The notes: generated from the letters alone by a model not told the origin. DNA of 61,571 nt from Gaoshiqia sp050298035 (GCA_050298035.1 JBNKTK010000006.1:1-61571), one strand, 5' to 3'. Shown: positions 8,409-18,280, numbered from the stretch's first letter. Numbers and translations are program-made.

Positions 8409-10499
8409 ATGAGAAAATTCAATGTTTTACTTTTGGCAGCTATTCTATTGAATGCCTGCACAAATCATGAATCTATGACAGAAGAGAAAAAAACATATGT
8501 CCCGGAAACATCTCAGTTGGCTTCGGACATAATGACTCCTGAGGTATTATGGGCATTTGGTCGGGTAGGGAACACCTCGTTATCGCCCGACGGGAAAACC
8601 GCTTTATTTGCAGTAACCTACTACAATATTGAAGAAAACAAATCGTACCGCGAGTTGTACACTGTACCGGCATCGGGCGGCGAAGTTGTTCGAATAACCA
8701 ACACGGCATCCAATGAAGCTGAGGCCTGCTGGCGCCCTGACGGTTTGAAAATTGGCTATCTGTCATCCGAATCAGGGAGCATGCAATTGTGGGAAATGAA
8801 CCCGGATGGGACCGGAGCAATACAGGTTTCGGATATTGATGGAGGCATTGCCGGTTTTAAATATGCCCCTGATCAGAGTATGATACTCTATTCAAAGGCG
8901 GTGAAACTTGATCAAACGGTGCAAGATTTGTTTCCTGATCTTCCAAAAGCAAATGCCCGGCTTGAAAATGACTTGATGTACCGACACTGGGACAGGTGGC
9001 ATGATTACACTTACAATCATTTGTTTATTGCCAACTATGGCGAGGGGAAAATTACTTCGGGAACTGATATTCTGGAAGGGCAGAAATACGACAGCCCGGA
9101 TAAGCCTTTTGACGGGATGGAGCAAATTACCTGGAGCCCCGATAGCAAATCAATTGTGTATTCATGCAAAAAGATGACAGGTAAAGCCTATTCGTTTTCA
9201 ACCAACACGGATATTTACCAATACGACTTGGCAAGTGGTGAAACACGAAACCTGACGGAGGAGAACAAAGGCTACGATAAAAATCCTGTTTTCTCGCCTG
9301 ATGGCAGCTTGCTCGCCTGGACAAGTATGGCACGCGATGGTTACGAGTCGGATCAGACACGTTTGTTTGTGATGGACATGTCAACAGGAAAGAAAACCAA
9401 TTATTCCGAAGGCTGGGAACAAAATGCCGGTCATCTGAGTTGGAGTCGCGACGGGAAATCAATCTTTTTTATCAGCGATATTCATGCTACTGAAGAAATT
9501 TACCAGTTGAGCCTTGCTGATGGCCGCATGAACAGATTGACTGATGGCGTGCACGATTACCATTCGGTTACAGAAACTGCCAACGGTAAATTGCTGGCAG
9601 AGAAGGTGTCGATGTCGCACCCTGCCGAACTTTATCTGGTTGATCCGGCTAATGGCGCCGATGTGGCATTAACGGCTGTGAACAAAGGCCTGATGGATCA
9701 GCTGGAAATGGGCAAGGTAGAAAGCCGCTGGGTGAAAACAGTTGATGATAAAGACATGCTTGTCTGGGTTATCTATCCGCCACATTTTGATCCGAACAAA
9801 AAATACCCCGCAATTTTATATTGCCAGGGAGGGCCACAAGGTACCGTTAGCCAGTTCTGGTCGTACCGCTGGAACTTTCAGATGATGGCTGCCAATGGTT
9901 ATATTGTTGTTGCACCGAACCGTCGTGGATTGCCCGGTTTTGGTATGGAATGGTTGGAACAAATCAGCAAGGATTACGGTGGTTTAAATATTCAGGATTA
10001 CCTGTCTGCAATCGACAATGTGGCAAAAGAGCCATTTGTTGATGAGAACCGACTTGGGGCTGTTGGTGCCAGCTACGGAGGTTTCTCTGTAAACTATCTG
10101 GCCGGACATCACGAAGGACGGTTTAAAGCATTCATTTCTCATTGTGGTATTTTCAACTTCGAGCAGCAATACGTGACAACCGAAGAAATGTGGTTCGAAG
10201 ATTGGGACATTGGTGGCCCGTACTGGGACAAGGCCAATAAGGCGGCGCAACGTTCCTACAGTTTCTCTCCGCACTTGTTTGTTGAGAAATGGGATACCCC
10301 AATTCTTTTTATTACCGGTGAAAAGGATTTCCGGATTCCGTTCACTCAAAGTATGGGGGGATTTAATGCTGCGGTGATGCGTGGCATCCCAGCCGAGTTT
10401 TTGTGCTTCCCCGAAGAAAGCCATTGGGTGCTTCAACCACAAAATGGCATCTTATGGCAACGGGTATTTAAAAATTGGCTGGATAAGTGGTTAAAATAA
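8409..10499 (+). CDS. S9 family serine peptidase lipoprotein (prolyl oligopeptidase / DPP type)
   Basis: Predicted envelope-anchored exopeptidase or oligopeptidase that trims peptides, often dipeptides with proline or alanine near the N-terminus. The lipobox LNAC gives Cys17. Residues ~50-420 form a beta-propeller with TolB/PD40-like repeats (SPDGKTALF, WSPDSKSIVYS, FSPDGSLLAW, WSRDGKSIFF). The C-terminal alpha/beta hydrolase domain has the complete triad: Ser555 in GASYGGFS, Asp640 in TGEKDFRIP and His672 in EESHWV. 696 residues is normal for S9C-type enzymes. Exact specificity (DPP5-like versus acylaminoacyl peptidase) cannot be settled by eye. Confidence 0.93.
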   Translation: MRKFNVLLLAAILLNACTNHESMTEEKKTYVPETSQLASDIMTPEVLWAFGRVGNTSLSPDGKTALFAVTYYNIEENKSYRELYTVPASGGEVVRITNTASNEAEACWRPDGLKIGYLSSESGSMQLWEMNPDGTGAIQVSDIDGGIAGFKYAPDQSMILYSKAVKLDQTVQDLFPDLPKANARLENDLMYRHWDRWHDYTYNHLFIANYGEGKITSGTDILEGQKYDSPDKPFDGMEQITWSPDSKSIVYSCKKMTGKAYSFSTNTDIYQYDLASGETRNLTEENKGYDKNPVFSPDGSLLAWTSMARDGYESDQTRLFVMDMSTGKKTNYSEGWEQNAGHLSWSRDGKSIFFISDIHATEEIYQLSLADGRMNRLTDGVHDYHSVTETANGKLLAEKVSMSHPAELYLVDPANGADVALTAVNKGLMDQLEMGKVESRWVKTVDDKDMLVWVIYPPHFDPNKKYPAILYCQGGPQGTVSQFWSYRWNFQMMAANGYIVVAPNRRGLPGFGMEWLEQISKDYGGLNIQDYLSAIDNVAKEPFVDENRLGAVGASYGGFSVNYLAGHHEGRFKAFISHCGIFNFEQQYVTTEEMWFEDWDIGGPYWDKANKAAQRSYSFSPHLFVEKWDTPILFITGEKDFRIPFTQSMGGFNAAVMRGIPAEFLCFPEESHWVLQPQNGILWQRVFKNWLDKWLK

Positions 10500-10524
10500 G
10501 CTAAACCGAGTGACAAAACGATAC

Positions 10525-10555
10525 AGGCTGTTTCCGAAAGGGAACGGCCTTTTTT
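10525..10555 (+). terminator. Terminator after the S9 peptidase gene
   Basis: AGGCTGTTTCC and GGGAACGGCCT pair around the same GAAA loop as the terminator at 8255 and run into six T residues, 25 bp after the stop codon. The gene on the other side is convergent. Confidence 0.88.
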
Positions 10556-10614
10556 ATCACTAAAAAACTGACAAACAGATATCAATACCGGCGTATGATT
10601 TGCCTGTTTTCTTG

Positions 10615-11313
10615 TTATAAATGCAATTTAATATGGTCTGCTTCAAGTAATTCCAAGGCACGGGCAAAGGATTGGGGATTGTCAGTGGCTATATGGTTTT
10701 GACGAAGCAGCTGACGTGCCCGCGGCAGGTCTTCCTTACCAATTCTCCGCAGAAGCGATTTGCGCTTTAATCTGAATGGACTAAACCCGGTAGATGGGCT
10801 GTATAAGAAATAACGTTGCCGAGCAACAAATACCTGATTCCTTGAGACACCGGATTCATCCTTGTATACCGACGTGTTTTCCATATCAACTTTGTACTGG
10901 TAGAGCAATTCGACTTCGCCTTTTCGAAGAACCCGAAAAAAACGTTTGCCTTTGGCCAGCCCATTAAAATAGCGTTGTTCAAAAAGCCAATCTTCTCCAA
11001 AATTTTGTATTTGAAATGATTTAATACTGGCTTTTTCGATTTTGACAACAGTGTAACTGGCTTCAGTATATGTTAGCAACTCATCGTGTAGGGCATCGTA
11101 TTTTAGCGAAATGCCGTCCAACTTTTCACCATTCGTCAATACAATTGTGCCTTCAAGCCAATCGTTGAATAAATAAGGTGAACCACGCAACCTGTCGGTG
11201 CTTATAACGCGTTGGCTCATCAGTTTCACAGCATCCCAGTTATCAGCTAGCTGGGCTTTTGTTAATAAGGGGCAAAAAAAATAAAAAATCAGGATGAGCA
11301 GAGTTGGTTTCAT
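10615..11313 (-). CDS. Unknown secreted protein at the end of the TonB receptor operon
   Basis: Not recognised by family. A signal peptide of about 20 residues (hydrophobic core LLILIFYFFCPLL, cleavage after TKA) is followed by ~210 residues rich in beta-prone and basic segments, with no further membrane span. It begins with ATGA overlapping the stop of the MG2-like gene, so the two are translationally coupled. It is the last gene of a four-gene operon with the TonB receptor at 14021-16723. It is likely periplasmic or surface-exposed and works with the upstream products, but no activity can be named. Confidence 0.75.
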   Translation of the reverse strand: MKPTLLILIFYFFCPLLTKAQLADNWDAVKLMSQRVISTDRLRGSPYLFNDWLEGTIVLTNGEKLDGISLKYDALHDELLTYTEASYTVVKIEKASIKSFQIQNFGEDWLFEQRYFNGLAKGKRFFRVLRKGEVELLYQYKVDMENTSVYKDESGVSRNQVFVARQRYFLYSPSTGFSPFRLKRKSLLRRIGKEDLPRARQLLRQNHIATDNPQSFARALELLEADHIKLHL

Positions 11314-12932
11314 AGGTCGTTGCTTATAGTGAAAAATTCAGTGTGTTCGAGTAATTGGCCATCGGCAGTGCGCTCAATCAGGTGTATACGATAGGTTCCG
11401 TTTACATTGGGCGTGTTGAAATTGATACTACCGTCTGACTGAGGGTTGTATTTTGGGTTCCAGTATAATAATTGGCGAAAATCAGGTTCGTTCTTTTCTG
11501 CTTTTAATGGCTCAGCTAATTGTACATCAGTTTGTAGTGCCTCAAAATCCAATTTTAGTAAATGATCTGACTCAGGAACTGTCGATGCATCACCGCTTTT
11601 GGTGTATATGGCCAGGACACCATCCATGCCCAGATCGCCATAAAAGCGCTGGTAAGGTACTTGGTCAACCCGGTCAATTACTTTTGATCCCATGTTTGCC
11701 AAATGAGACAAATCGCTTAAAGGAACTCCGTCGACCAAAACCATAGGATTTCCAGTCATATACGAATGAAGATCATAGTCAATGATGTCGAGATGATATT
11801 CTCCTTTACGGTTGCGGAAGCGAACAGCTTCCAATAACTCTTTTGATACCTCGCTAAAATCGCCCAACTCATAGTATTCATCCGGATCAACCTGTATCGC
11901 TGCCTGTCCATAAAATGGAAATGGAAAAGCTGGTTCATTTAGGATAGGCTGAACCACAATATCCGGAGCCTGGTAAATCTTCCGGAAAGTAACAAGCTGG
12001 ATCGACTCTGTCATATAGTCACGCAGGAGTGGGGTTACCTGAAGTGCTGAAACACCAAACCCATCGTCTAACTTTCCACCAACCGACTCAACGACCAGTT
12101 TCAGATCATTGGTTTCACCGTCCTTTTGAGCTTGTACTACAATCTTACTGGTTCCGTACCTATTCGGCAGTAAAAAATAAAAACGACCGTCATCATATGT
12201 TTGGTAATAGTCAAAAAATGGTATTGAATCAGGGATCGACAGGTACACCATCGCGTTGGCAACTGGTTCGTCGCTGTTTAACCTGCGAACCATTCCTTGT
12301 AAAACCACACCCTCTTTGCTGGTTAGCAGGGACGTATCTTTTTCATTAATCTGAGTTGGGCGGTATTTGGGTGTCCAGCCCGGAAGACAGCGACTAACCG
12401 ATACAGCAAGCTGGCTTCCTTTTTCTTTTGTTCCGGTCAATTGGAACGTTACTGCTTCGCCTTGCCTGTAGTTCTCTTTTAAACCTGAAACAAGATAATC
12501 AGAAGTCGATAGTGCTGAAAGTGCCTTTAGTTCGGCACGATTCACTAAAATTGCTTCATCTGTATTTTCGAAACGGTTCAGAACAACAATTTCTTTGCTT
12601 TCCAAAGCCTGGTGCTTCACATGCGGACTGTATACTGTGATTAAGTAGCTGCCGCTGGACAATGAATCAGGCAAATACAAATGTCCCGTCGCCTGGAAAT
12701 CGTGCAAAGGTAAATTTGCGGTTTGGATAAGCTCTCCGCTACTGTTGGTTAGGCTTAGATTAATTACCTTAAAATGACAGTCGCTGGGGATGAATACGGT
12801 CATCAGTACCTCTTCACCGCTGACATAAATGTCCCGGTCAGTCATCAAACGACTACTGGTTGCATGTGTCCTGCCTGTCAGGATGAACAGGGCACCGAGC
12901 AAAAGCGCTATTTTATAAATTGATTTATTCAT
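11310..12932 (-). CDS. Secreted MG2-like protein with orphan TonB plug-like segment
   Basis: A signal peptide (IALLLGALFILTGRTHA) precedes a macroglobulin-MG2-like beta domain (about residues 28-115: TDRDIYVSGEEVLMTVFIPS and the strand SGSYLITVYS). A carboxypeptidase-regulatory-like segment follows near 210-270 (GMVRRLNSDEPVANAMVYLS). Residues ~391-450 read like a TonB receptor plug: NPMVLVDGVPLSDL, then YGDLGMDGVLAIYT. No barrel follows, and at 540 residues the protein is too short to contain one. It starts 9 bp after the DUF4249 gene and overlaps the next gene by 4 bp. Related MG2 proteins occur beside receptors in Bacteroidota; the function is not known. Confidence 0.75.
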   Translation of the reverse strand: MNKSIYKIALLLGALFILTGRTHATSSRLMTDRDIYVSGEEVLMTVFIPSDCHFKVINLSLTNSSGELIQTANLPLHDFQATGHLYLPDSLSSGSYLITVYSPHVKHQALESKEIVVLNRFENTDEAILVNRAELKALSALSTSDYLVSGLKENYRQGEAVTFQLTGTKEKGSQLAVSVSRCLPGWTPKYRPTQINEKDTSLLTSKEGVVLQGMVRRLNSDEPVANAMVYLSIPDSIPFFDYYQTYDDGRFYFLLPNRYGTSKIVVQAQKDGETNDLKLVVESVGGKLDDGFGVSALQVTPLLRDYMTESIQLVTFRKIYQAPDIVVQPILNEPAFPFPFYGQAAIQVDPDEYYELGDFSEVSKELLEAVRFRNRKGEYHLDIIDYDLHSYMTGNPMVLVDGVPLSDLSHLANMGSKVIDRVDQVPYQRFYGDLGMDGVLAIYTKSGDASTVPESDHLLKLDFEALQTDVQLAEPLKAEKNEPDFRQLLYWNPKYNPQSDGSINFNTPNVNGTYRIHLIERTADGQLLEHTEFFTISNDL

Positions 12933-12941
12933 ATACTTAAC

Positions 12942-14021
12942 TTAACGATCTTCCCAAAATGCCGGTGGATTAGTTGCTTCTTCCTGCCCGGATGCAGGAA
13001 TGGGTAAAGGTTGCTCAACATAGTGAAAATAAGTAATGTTGCTGTTAGGTATAGCCATCGCAAAAAAGCGTCGGTGAGCATAGGAGCTTACCTCAAAATA
13101 GCCAACAGCTCTCTTTTCAGGGTTAGAGGTGCAAGTAAAATTTGGCACTAACTGTGCATAAACCGGGTCAAATAGCTTCCCATCTGCTTCAAGTTGTGCA
13201 TTCACCGATTTATAAAACTTATAGGATTTTTCATTCATTCCGAATATCGACATGTCGACAATCCAGCCTATCATAAAGACTGTGGTGTCGGAATCAACGA
13301 GTTTTGGATCTACAAAATTCCGAATGTTGGTCTGTAGAAAAATTAACTCGCGTTTTGTTAGGCTGTTTTCGTTTCCATAGGTTGCCGGTCCGTGTATCGG
13401 AAATACGCCTGACTGCTTAAAATTCTTCCATACCCAAATTGGAGGAGGTGGTGGGCCAAAAAGAGCTGGAGGAATAATTACATATTCCATCGTCCGTGGT
13501 AATGAAAAACGGTAATACTTCATATTCTCACTCACCGGGAGGTCTGCAAAGACTTTCATTCCAGTTAATTCCTTAGCCATCGGAACTCCATAGTCATCAT
13601 ATATATAAGTAGTAATTTTATCCGATTGTACATAGATAGAATCAACAGATACTGTTTCGGGCATCAGCTCATAATTTGATTCATATATCTCACCCTCGGC
13701 TTCAACTTTTATTCGATAAGTTTCGCCTGGAACAGCTGAAAAGTCAGGAAGAAAATAACCGGTTGAACTTTCGGACAAGGAATAACTGTTGCCGCTTTTA
13801 TCGCTGATAGTCACTGTTGCCCCGGCAACACTTTTTATACTCTTGTCAGCATAAAAATTCTGAGTTTTAGATAACTTCACATAATTTACTGACGCATTGT
13901 TTGTTAGCAATGCCTCAATGACCAGTAAGTTTTCAACCTCGTCGAGATCGGCCTTGTAAACTTCTTCGCATGCACTAAGCAGCATGCAAAGTCCAGCTAG
14001 TAATGGGATATATTTTTTCAT
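12942..14021 (-). CDS. DUF4249 family outer-membrane lipoprotein
   Basis: The lipobox LSAC gives Cys18, followed by the DUF4249 opening (NLLVIEALLTNN) and an Ig-like strand region (VAGATVTISDKSGN). A proline-rich loop, PPALFGPPPPPIW, sits mid-protein. DUF4249 genes are found directly after TonB receptors with an STN and carboxypeptidase-regulatory N-terminus; they are thought to be accessory surface lipoproteins, in the way SusD serves SusC, though not homologous to it. The ATG overlaps the receptor stop codon by one base (TAATG), showing tight coupling. 359 residues, as expected. Confidence 0.88.
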   Translation of the reverse strand: MKKYIPLLAGLCMLLSACEEVYKADLDEVENLLVIEALLTNNASVNYVKLSKTQNFYADKSIKSVAGATVTISDKSGNSYSLSESSTGYFLPDFSAVPGETYRIKVEAEGEIYESNYELMPETVSVDSIYVQSDKITTYIYDDYGVPMAKELTGMKVFADLPVSENMKYYRFSLPRTMEYVIIPPALFGPPPPPIWVWKNFKQSGVFPIHGPATYGNENSLTKRELIFLQTNIRNFVDPKLVDSDTTVFMIGWIVDMSIFGMNEKSYKFYKSVNAQLEADGKLFDPVYAQLVPNFTCTSNPEKRAVGYFEVSSYAHRRFFAMAIPNSNITYFHYVEQPLPIPASGQEEATNPPAFWEDR

Positions 14022-16723
14022 TAGAATCGGAAATTATAGGTTATAGATGGAACAGGGATGCCAATGACCGAGAATTTATACAAACCATACAACCCTCCTG
14101 ATAAATCTTCAGCTTGGCGCTGGTAGTAAATCGAATATGGGTTTTTCCGTGCATACAGGTTATAGATTGAGATGGTCCAACTACCTTTCCACATGCGTTT
14201 TCGTTTCAGGTTTTCATCAAAAGTCAGGCTGATATCGAATCGATGATAAGCTGGCATTCGGTATTTGTTGCGGTCACTGTAGTAAACCACCTGCTCGCCA
14301 CCATACGAGTAGCGTAACTCGGGTAAGGTGGTTGGCCGTCCTGACGACAATACAAAGTTACCGGAGATCCGCCACCGTCTTGAAATTTTGTAATTAGCGA
14401 CTACCGAAAGGTCATGAGGTTTATCATACACTGACGGGTAATATTTGCCATTGTTGATGATTTCTTCGTCAAATTCATTATCGGTTTTGCGCATGGTTCG
14501 CGAATAGGTGTAGCTTAGCCAACCATTCAATCGACCGGTAGCTTTTTTCACATACAGTTCCAACCCATAAGCATAACCGTCAGCCTGAATAATGTCGGTT
14601 TCGAGGTGTTGGTTCATGACCAATTGCGCCCCGTTTTTATACTCTATCAGATTTTGTAAACGTTTGTAATAAGCTTCAACCGATGTTTCAAGCCCTTTAC
14701 GGGTGTAATCTTTAAAATAGCCAATTGCCAACTGGTCAGAAATTAATGGTGAAGTATGATAATCACTGATTTTCCAGAAGTCAGCCGGCGATATAACCGA
14801 GGTGTTTGAGATTTGATTCAGGTATTGGTTTACACGCTGGTATGCCCAACGGAGAGAAGAACCATCATTTAATGAATACTTAAATGACAAGCGTGGTTCG
14901 AGCCCCTGCCATGTTTTGATCACATCATTTTTGCCAAACTTGAGCGAATCAACAATGTACTCAGCCGATGGGCTAAAATTCGGGTCGTACAGGTAAACGG
15001 TCGACTCTCCTAAAGCCGAGAAACGTGAATAACGGACACCAGCTGTCATGGAAAGGCGGTCGCTCAAGTCAACTTCGACTCCGACAAATGCGGCACTCCC
15101 CAAGGCTTGCTCATCAACTACCTTTTCTGGTTTTATCGAGGTCACTTCCTCGGTGGGGACAATCTGTCCCGGGTTTACCTGCTGCCAGTTTAACTGGAAA
15201 CCGGCATTCAGTTTCAAACGGGTAGTTGGCAGAAAAGTCAGATTATATTTGGCTCCAAGGGATTCAATCCCGGTTTTTAGTTCATAATCCAATGCGGCAC
15301 TACTTTCGTCTTGCTCGTAAAGACTGAAATTATACCGGCTATAGGAAGTATTCAAATCAGAGACGAACTTAGGGCCAATTGCTAATTTCCAGTTCAGGGC
15401 GCCGATCAGGTTATCGTATTGGTACAATGAATTCGAATTTAGGTTGAATTCGTCGGAGCTGGCATAAGCCATTAGTTTCATCTTATTCTTGTCCGAAAAA
15501 TGAAGGTTGATGTTCCCGTTCAGATCATAAAAGTGTGCTACACTGTTCCTAAACTTTACATTACGCATTTGCCGCAAAATCCAGTCACTATAGGTTGAAC
15601 GGCCGCCCAGAAGAAAGCTGCTTTTTTTGTCTTTCACAAAGGGGCCTTCGAGTGTAAATCGACTGTTTATCAGGCCTAATCCACCATAAAACTCCAATTT
15701 GTCTGTATTTCCCTCTTTCAATTGAACATCCATGACCGAGGCTACACGGTCGCCGTAACTCGATGGCAACCCGCCTTTGTACAGGACAACATCACTAATA
15801 CCGTCGGGGTTAAGCATGGAGAAAAAGCCAAATAGGTGACTGGTATTGTAAATGGGGGCACCATCAAGCAAAACCAGGTTTTGGTCAGTATTTCCGCCCC
15901 GGACATTAAAGCCTGACGATAATTCGCCCACACTTTGTACGCCGGGCATCATAACCATACTTTTAATCACGTCGGCTTCGCCCATTAGTACAGGTAATTC
16001 TTTGATGGTTTTGGCGTTTACACGTGTCATGCTCATTTGTGTCCGTGAGCTTCCAATATTGTCTGCTTTTACCGTAATTTCATCCAAATTGTGGGTTTCT
16101 TCAAACAATTCGAAAAGCACTTCGCCATTCTCTATCAAATCAATTTCCTGTGGCCGTGGCTCAAAGCCCATATAACTCAGCTGTAACTGATGACGGCCAA
16201 CAGGTAATTCCATTTCAAATTCACCTCGTCCATCAGTACTAAAAGTTTTATTTAAATCTTTTATTTGGATAATGGCCCCAATCAACCGGTCACCAACTTT
16301 CCCATCGGTAATCGTTCCCTTTAAGGTCGCTTTTTTGTAACGTCCCCGGTTTATCGGGTCACCGATGAACATCACCGTTTGTTCGTCATTCGAACGAACT
16401 GTTTCTCCACCCATCGCCCGGGGATAAAACACGATGGAATTTTGAAAAAAACGATAGGTGATTTTACTTTGACCGAATACTTTATTCAGTGCCTGAATCA
16501 ACGGGATATCGTTGAAGTTAGCTTGAACACTCATGCTATCCAGCCATTCATGCTTGTAAAAAGTGCGTAGGTGATAGCTTTGTGTTAAATCATTCAGAAA
16601 CTCCTGTACAGGAACCGATTGATAGCTTCGTGAAATTCGAATTTCCTTGATTTCGTCTTGAGCCGATACAAACCCAATAAAACCGAAGCAAATAAGACTT
16701 GCCAATAGATGTTTGATAGTCAT
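14021..16723 (-). CDS. TonB-dependent outer-membrane receptor
   Basis: Ligand-gated outer-membrane transporter energised by TonB. Domain order: signal peptide to residue ~21 (ending FVSA); an STN (secretin/TonB short N-terminal) domain at ~30-100; a carboxypeptidase-regulatory-like domain at ~133-215 (ATLKGTITDGKVGDRLIGA); a plug at ~225-345 (SGFNVRGGNTDQNLVLLDGAPIY shortened here to its core RGGNTDQNLVLLDG); then a 22-strand barrel ending in TYNFRF with the terminal Phe. The STN domain normally talks to a FecR-type anti-sigma factor, but no sigma/FecR pair is in this window. The ligand is unknown. First gene of the operon that runs down to 10615. A -7 element TATTTTTG lies at 16752-16759. 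Confidence 0.93.
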   Translation of the reverse strand: MTIKHLLASLICFGFIGFVSAQDEIKEIRISRSYQSVPVQEFLNDLTQSYHLRTFYKHEWLDSMSVQANFNDIPLIQALNKVFGQSKITYRFFQNSIVFYPRAMGGETVRSNDEQTVMFIGDPINRGRYKKATLKGTITDGKVGDRLIGAIIQIKDLNKTFSTDGRGEFEMELPVGRHQLQLSYMGFEPRPQEIDLIENGEVLFELFEETHNLDEITVKADNIGSSRTQMSMTRVNAKTIKELPVLMGEADVIKSMVMMPGVQSVGELSSGFNVRGGNTDQNLVLLDGAPIYNTSHLFGFFSMLNPDGISDVVLYKGGLPSSYGDRVASVMDVQLKEGNTDKLEFYGGLGLINSRFTLEGPFVKDKKSSFLLGGRSTYSDWILRQMRNVKFRNSVAHFYDLNGNINLHFSDKNKMKLMAYASSDEFNLNSNSLYQYDNLIGALNWKLAIGPKFVSDLNTSYSRYNFSLYEQDESSAALDYELKTGIESLGAKYNLTFLPTTRLKLNAGFQLNWQQVNPGQIVPTEEVTSIKPEKVVDEQALGSAAFVGVEVDLSDRLSMTAGVRYSRFSALGESTVYLYDPNFSPSAEYIVDSLKFGKNDVIKTWQGLEPRLSFKYSLNDGSSLRWAYQRVNQYLNQISNTSVISPADFWKISDYHTSPLISDQLAIGYFKDYTRKGLETSVEAYYKRLQNLIEYKNGAQLVMNQHLETDIIQADGYAYGLELYVKKATGRLNGWLSYTYSRTMRKTDNEFDEEIINNGKYYPSVYDKPHDLSVVANYKISRRWRISGNFVLSSGRPTTLPELRYSYGGEQVVYYSDRNKYRMPAYHRFDISLTFDENLKRKRMWKGSWTISIYNLYARKNPYSIYYQRQAEDLSGGLYGLYKFSVIGIPVPSITYNFRF

Positions 16724-16751
16724 TTGGGGTTAGGTAAACGTTTAGTTTCCC

Positions 16752-16759
16752 CAAAAATA
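16752..16759 (-). promoter_or_regulatory. Candidate -7 element for the TonB receptor operon
   Basis: TATTTTTG on the minus strand, 29 bp upstream of the receptor start, is a perfect TAnnTTTG match. A -33 TTTG is not evident, which would suit a regulated or alternative-sigma promoter. Confidence 0.45.
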
Positions 16760-16959
16760 ACCAATATTGTCAGAAATACAAGATCACTATTCACTAAAGA
16801 GTAAAAAAATATTTATTAAAATGAATTATTTAGATCAGGGGAGTAGTATAAGCACTATACGGCAAATAATTCATAATGCTTTTTCTTTTAACGATTTAAT
16901 TAAATCCCGTATTTGTAGTTCGAAGTGAAACTGAGCGGTTAATGTTTTTAAACAGGCTC

Positions 16960-18027
16960 TTAGCCCTTTTTCATATTTTTGCCCTTCTTATAGTTCTTTA
17001 TCATTTTCCCAAAATCTTTATCCTTCTTTCGTTTTTCAGCAACGGTTGATTCAAAATGTTCCTTTTCCCGTTCCATTTTCAAATAGTTTTCGTAGGCCGA
17101 CTTATCTATTTCCCCATTTTTAACGGCTGCTAAAACTGCACAGCCATTTTCTGTCGTATGTGTACAGTCTTTAAATTTGCAATTTTCGGATAGTTCTGCA
17201 ATTGTTCCAAAGGTAATATGTAATCCGTCCGTAGAATCTGCAATCCCAACTTCTCTCATCCCCGGATTGTCAATTAAGATTCCGCCATTTTCAAGAATTA
17301 ATAATTCTCTGTGGCTCGTAACATGTCGCCCCTTGTTAGTGCTTGTGCTAATTGCGTTAGTCTTCATCAGTTGTTTGCCTGAGAGGTTGTTCAAAAGAGT
17401 TGATTTTCCGACCCCCGATGAGCCTAACAAACAATAGGTTTTCCCTTTTTCTATACTTTCCTTCAGTCTTTCAATTCCCTGTTGGCTCTCATTGCTGATC
17501 GCAATTACGGGAACGTGCTTTATCCGTTCTTGAACCGTTGTAATCAAATTTGCTAATTCAGCTTCTTTGATCAAGTCGATTTTGTTGAGAATGATAATTG
17601 GTTTCACATGAGAAGTATTGCATATTGTCATGTATCTCTCTATTCTGTTAACATTGAAATCCCGGTCAACCGCTTGCACAATAAAAGCATAATCAATATT
17701 CGTAGCAATAATTTGTTTTTCACCTTGTTTTCCGACTGCTTGTCTTGCAATAATGGTCTTCCGGGGGAAAACAGAATGGATAAGCACTTTGTCGTCATCG
17801 TATTCCGAAATAGCAACCCAATCTCCAACAGCAGGGAAATCAGACCTTTTATGTGCTGAAAAACGGAAGTTCCCGATTATTTCAGCATCATATTCTTTTT
17901 CAGCAGTCTTTACAACATACCTTTCCTTGTGTTCTGAAATAATCCGTCCCACTCCAAATGAACCAAGATTTTGGTCTTTTCGATAATTTTCCAATTCGGC
18001 ATTATATCCTAAATCTTCCAGTGTCAT
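16960..18027 (-). CDS. rsgA: Ribosome small subunit-dependent GTPase A (RsgA/YjeQ family)
   Basis: Circularly permuted GTPase that acts in late maturation of the 30S subunit. An N-terminal OB-fold (VGDWVAI at 67-73) precedes GTPase motifs in permuted order: G4 NKID at 148-151, P-loop GSSGVGKST at 202-210, G3 DNPG at 253-256. The C-terminal zinc knuckle has Cys283, Cys288, His290 and Cys296. The tail is unusually Lys-rich. 355 residues places it with the longer RsgA paralogues; a second, housekeeping rsgA may exist elsewhere. It sits at the edge of an accessory, repeat-rich stretch. Identity is secure; orthology to the housekeeping copy is not. Confidence 0.9.
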   Translation of the reverse strand: MTLEDLGYNAELENYRKDQNLGSFGVGRIISEHKERYVVKTAEKEYDAEIIGNFRFSAHKRSDFPAVGDWVAISEYDDDKVLIHSVFPRKTIIARQAVGKQGEKQIIATNIDYAFIVQAVDRDFNVNRIERYMTICNTSHVKPIIILNKIDLIKEAELANLITTVQERIKHVPVIAISNESQQGIERLKESIEKGKTYCLLGSSGVGKSTLLNNLSGKQLMKTNAISTSTNKGRHVTSHRELLILENGGILIDNPGMREVGIADSTDGLHITFGTIAELSENCKFKDCTHTTENGCAVLAAVKNGEIDKSAYENYLKMEREKEHFESTVAEKRKKDKDFGKMIKNYKKGKNMKKG

Positions 18028-18220
18028 TTCTTCTGTATTATATTGTGCCTGCCCTGCATGGGCATTGTGCGTGGTTTAAAATACAAAATTTAGTGTTAAT
18101 GGGGAAGGGCATTGTTTCGCAATAACTTAGCGAGCTGCTGTATTCGTCCCGAGATTGAAATGTCCGGTGGACATTTTAAACGATGGGGAGAAGCGTCTGC
18201 TCCGGGGACTCAGGATGGAA

Positions 18221-18258
18221 TGAGGCGCACTGACGGACTAAGAATCCAGTGCGCCTCA
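18221..18258. repeat. 12-bp inverted repeat downstream of the beta-barrel gene
   Basis: TGAGGCGCACTG (18221-18232) and CAGTGCGCCTCA (18247-18258) are perfect complements with a 14-base loop. The hairpin lies 22 bp past the stop of the minus-strand gene at 18281 but has no T-run, so it is a weak or factor-dependent terminator, or a recombination-type palindrome. A second short palindrome, ATGTCCGGTGGACAT, occurs at about 18160-18174. Nothing else is recognisable between 18028 and 18280. Confidence 0.6.
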
Positions 18259-18280
18259 CTCCAATATGGGCTGGTTTTTA

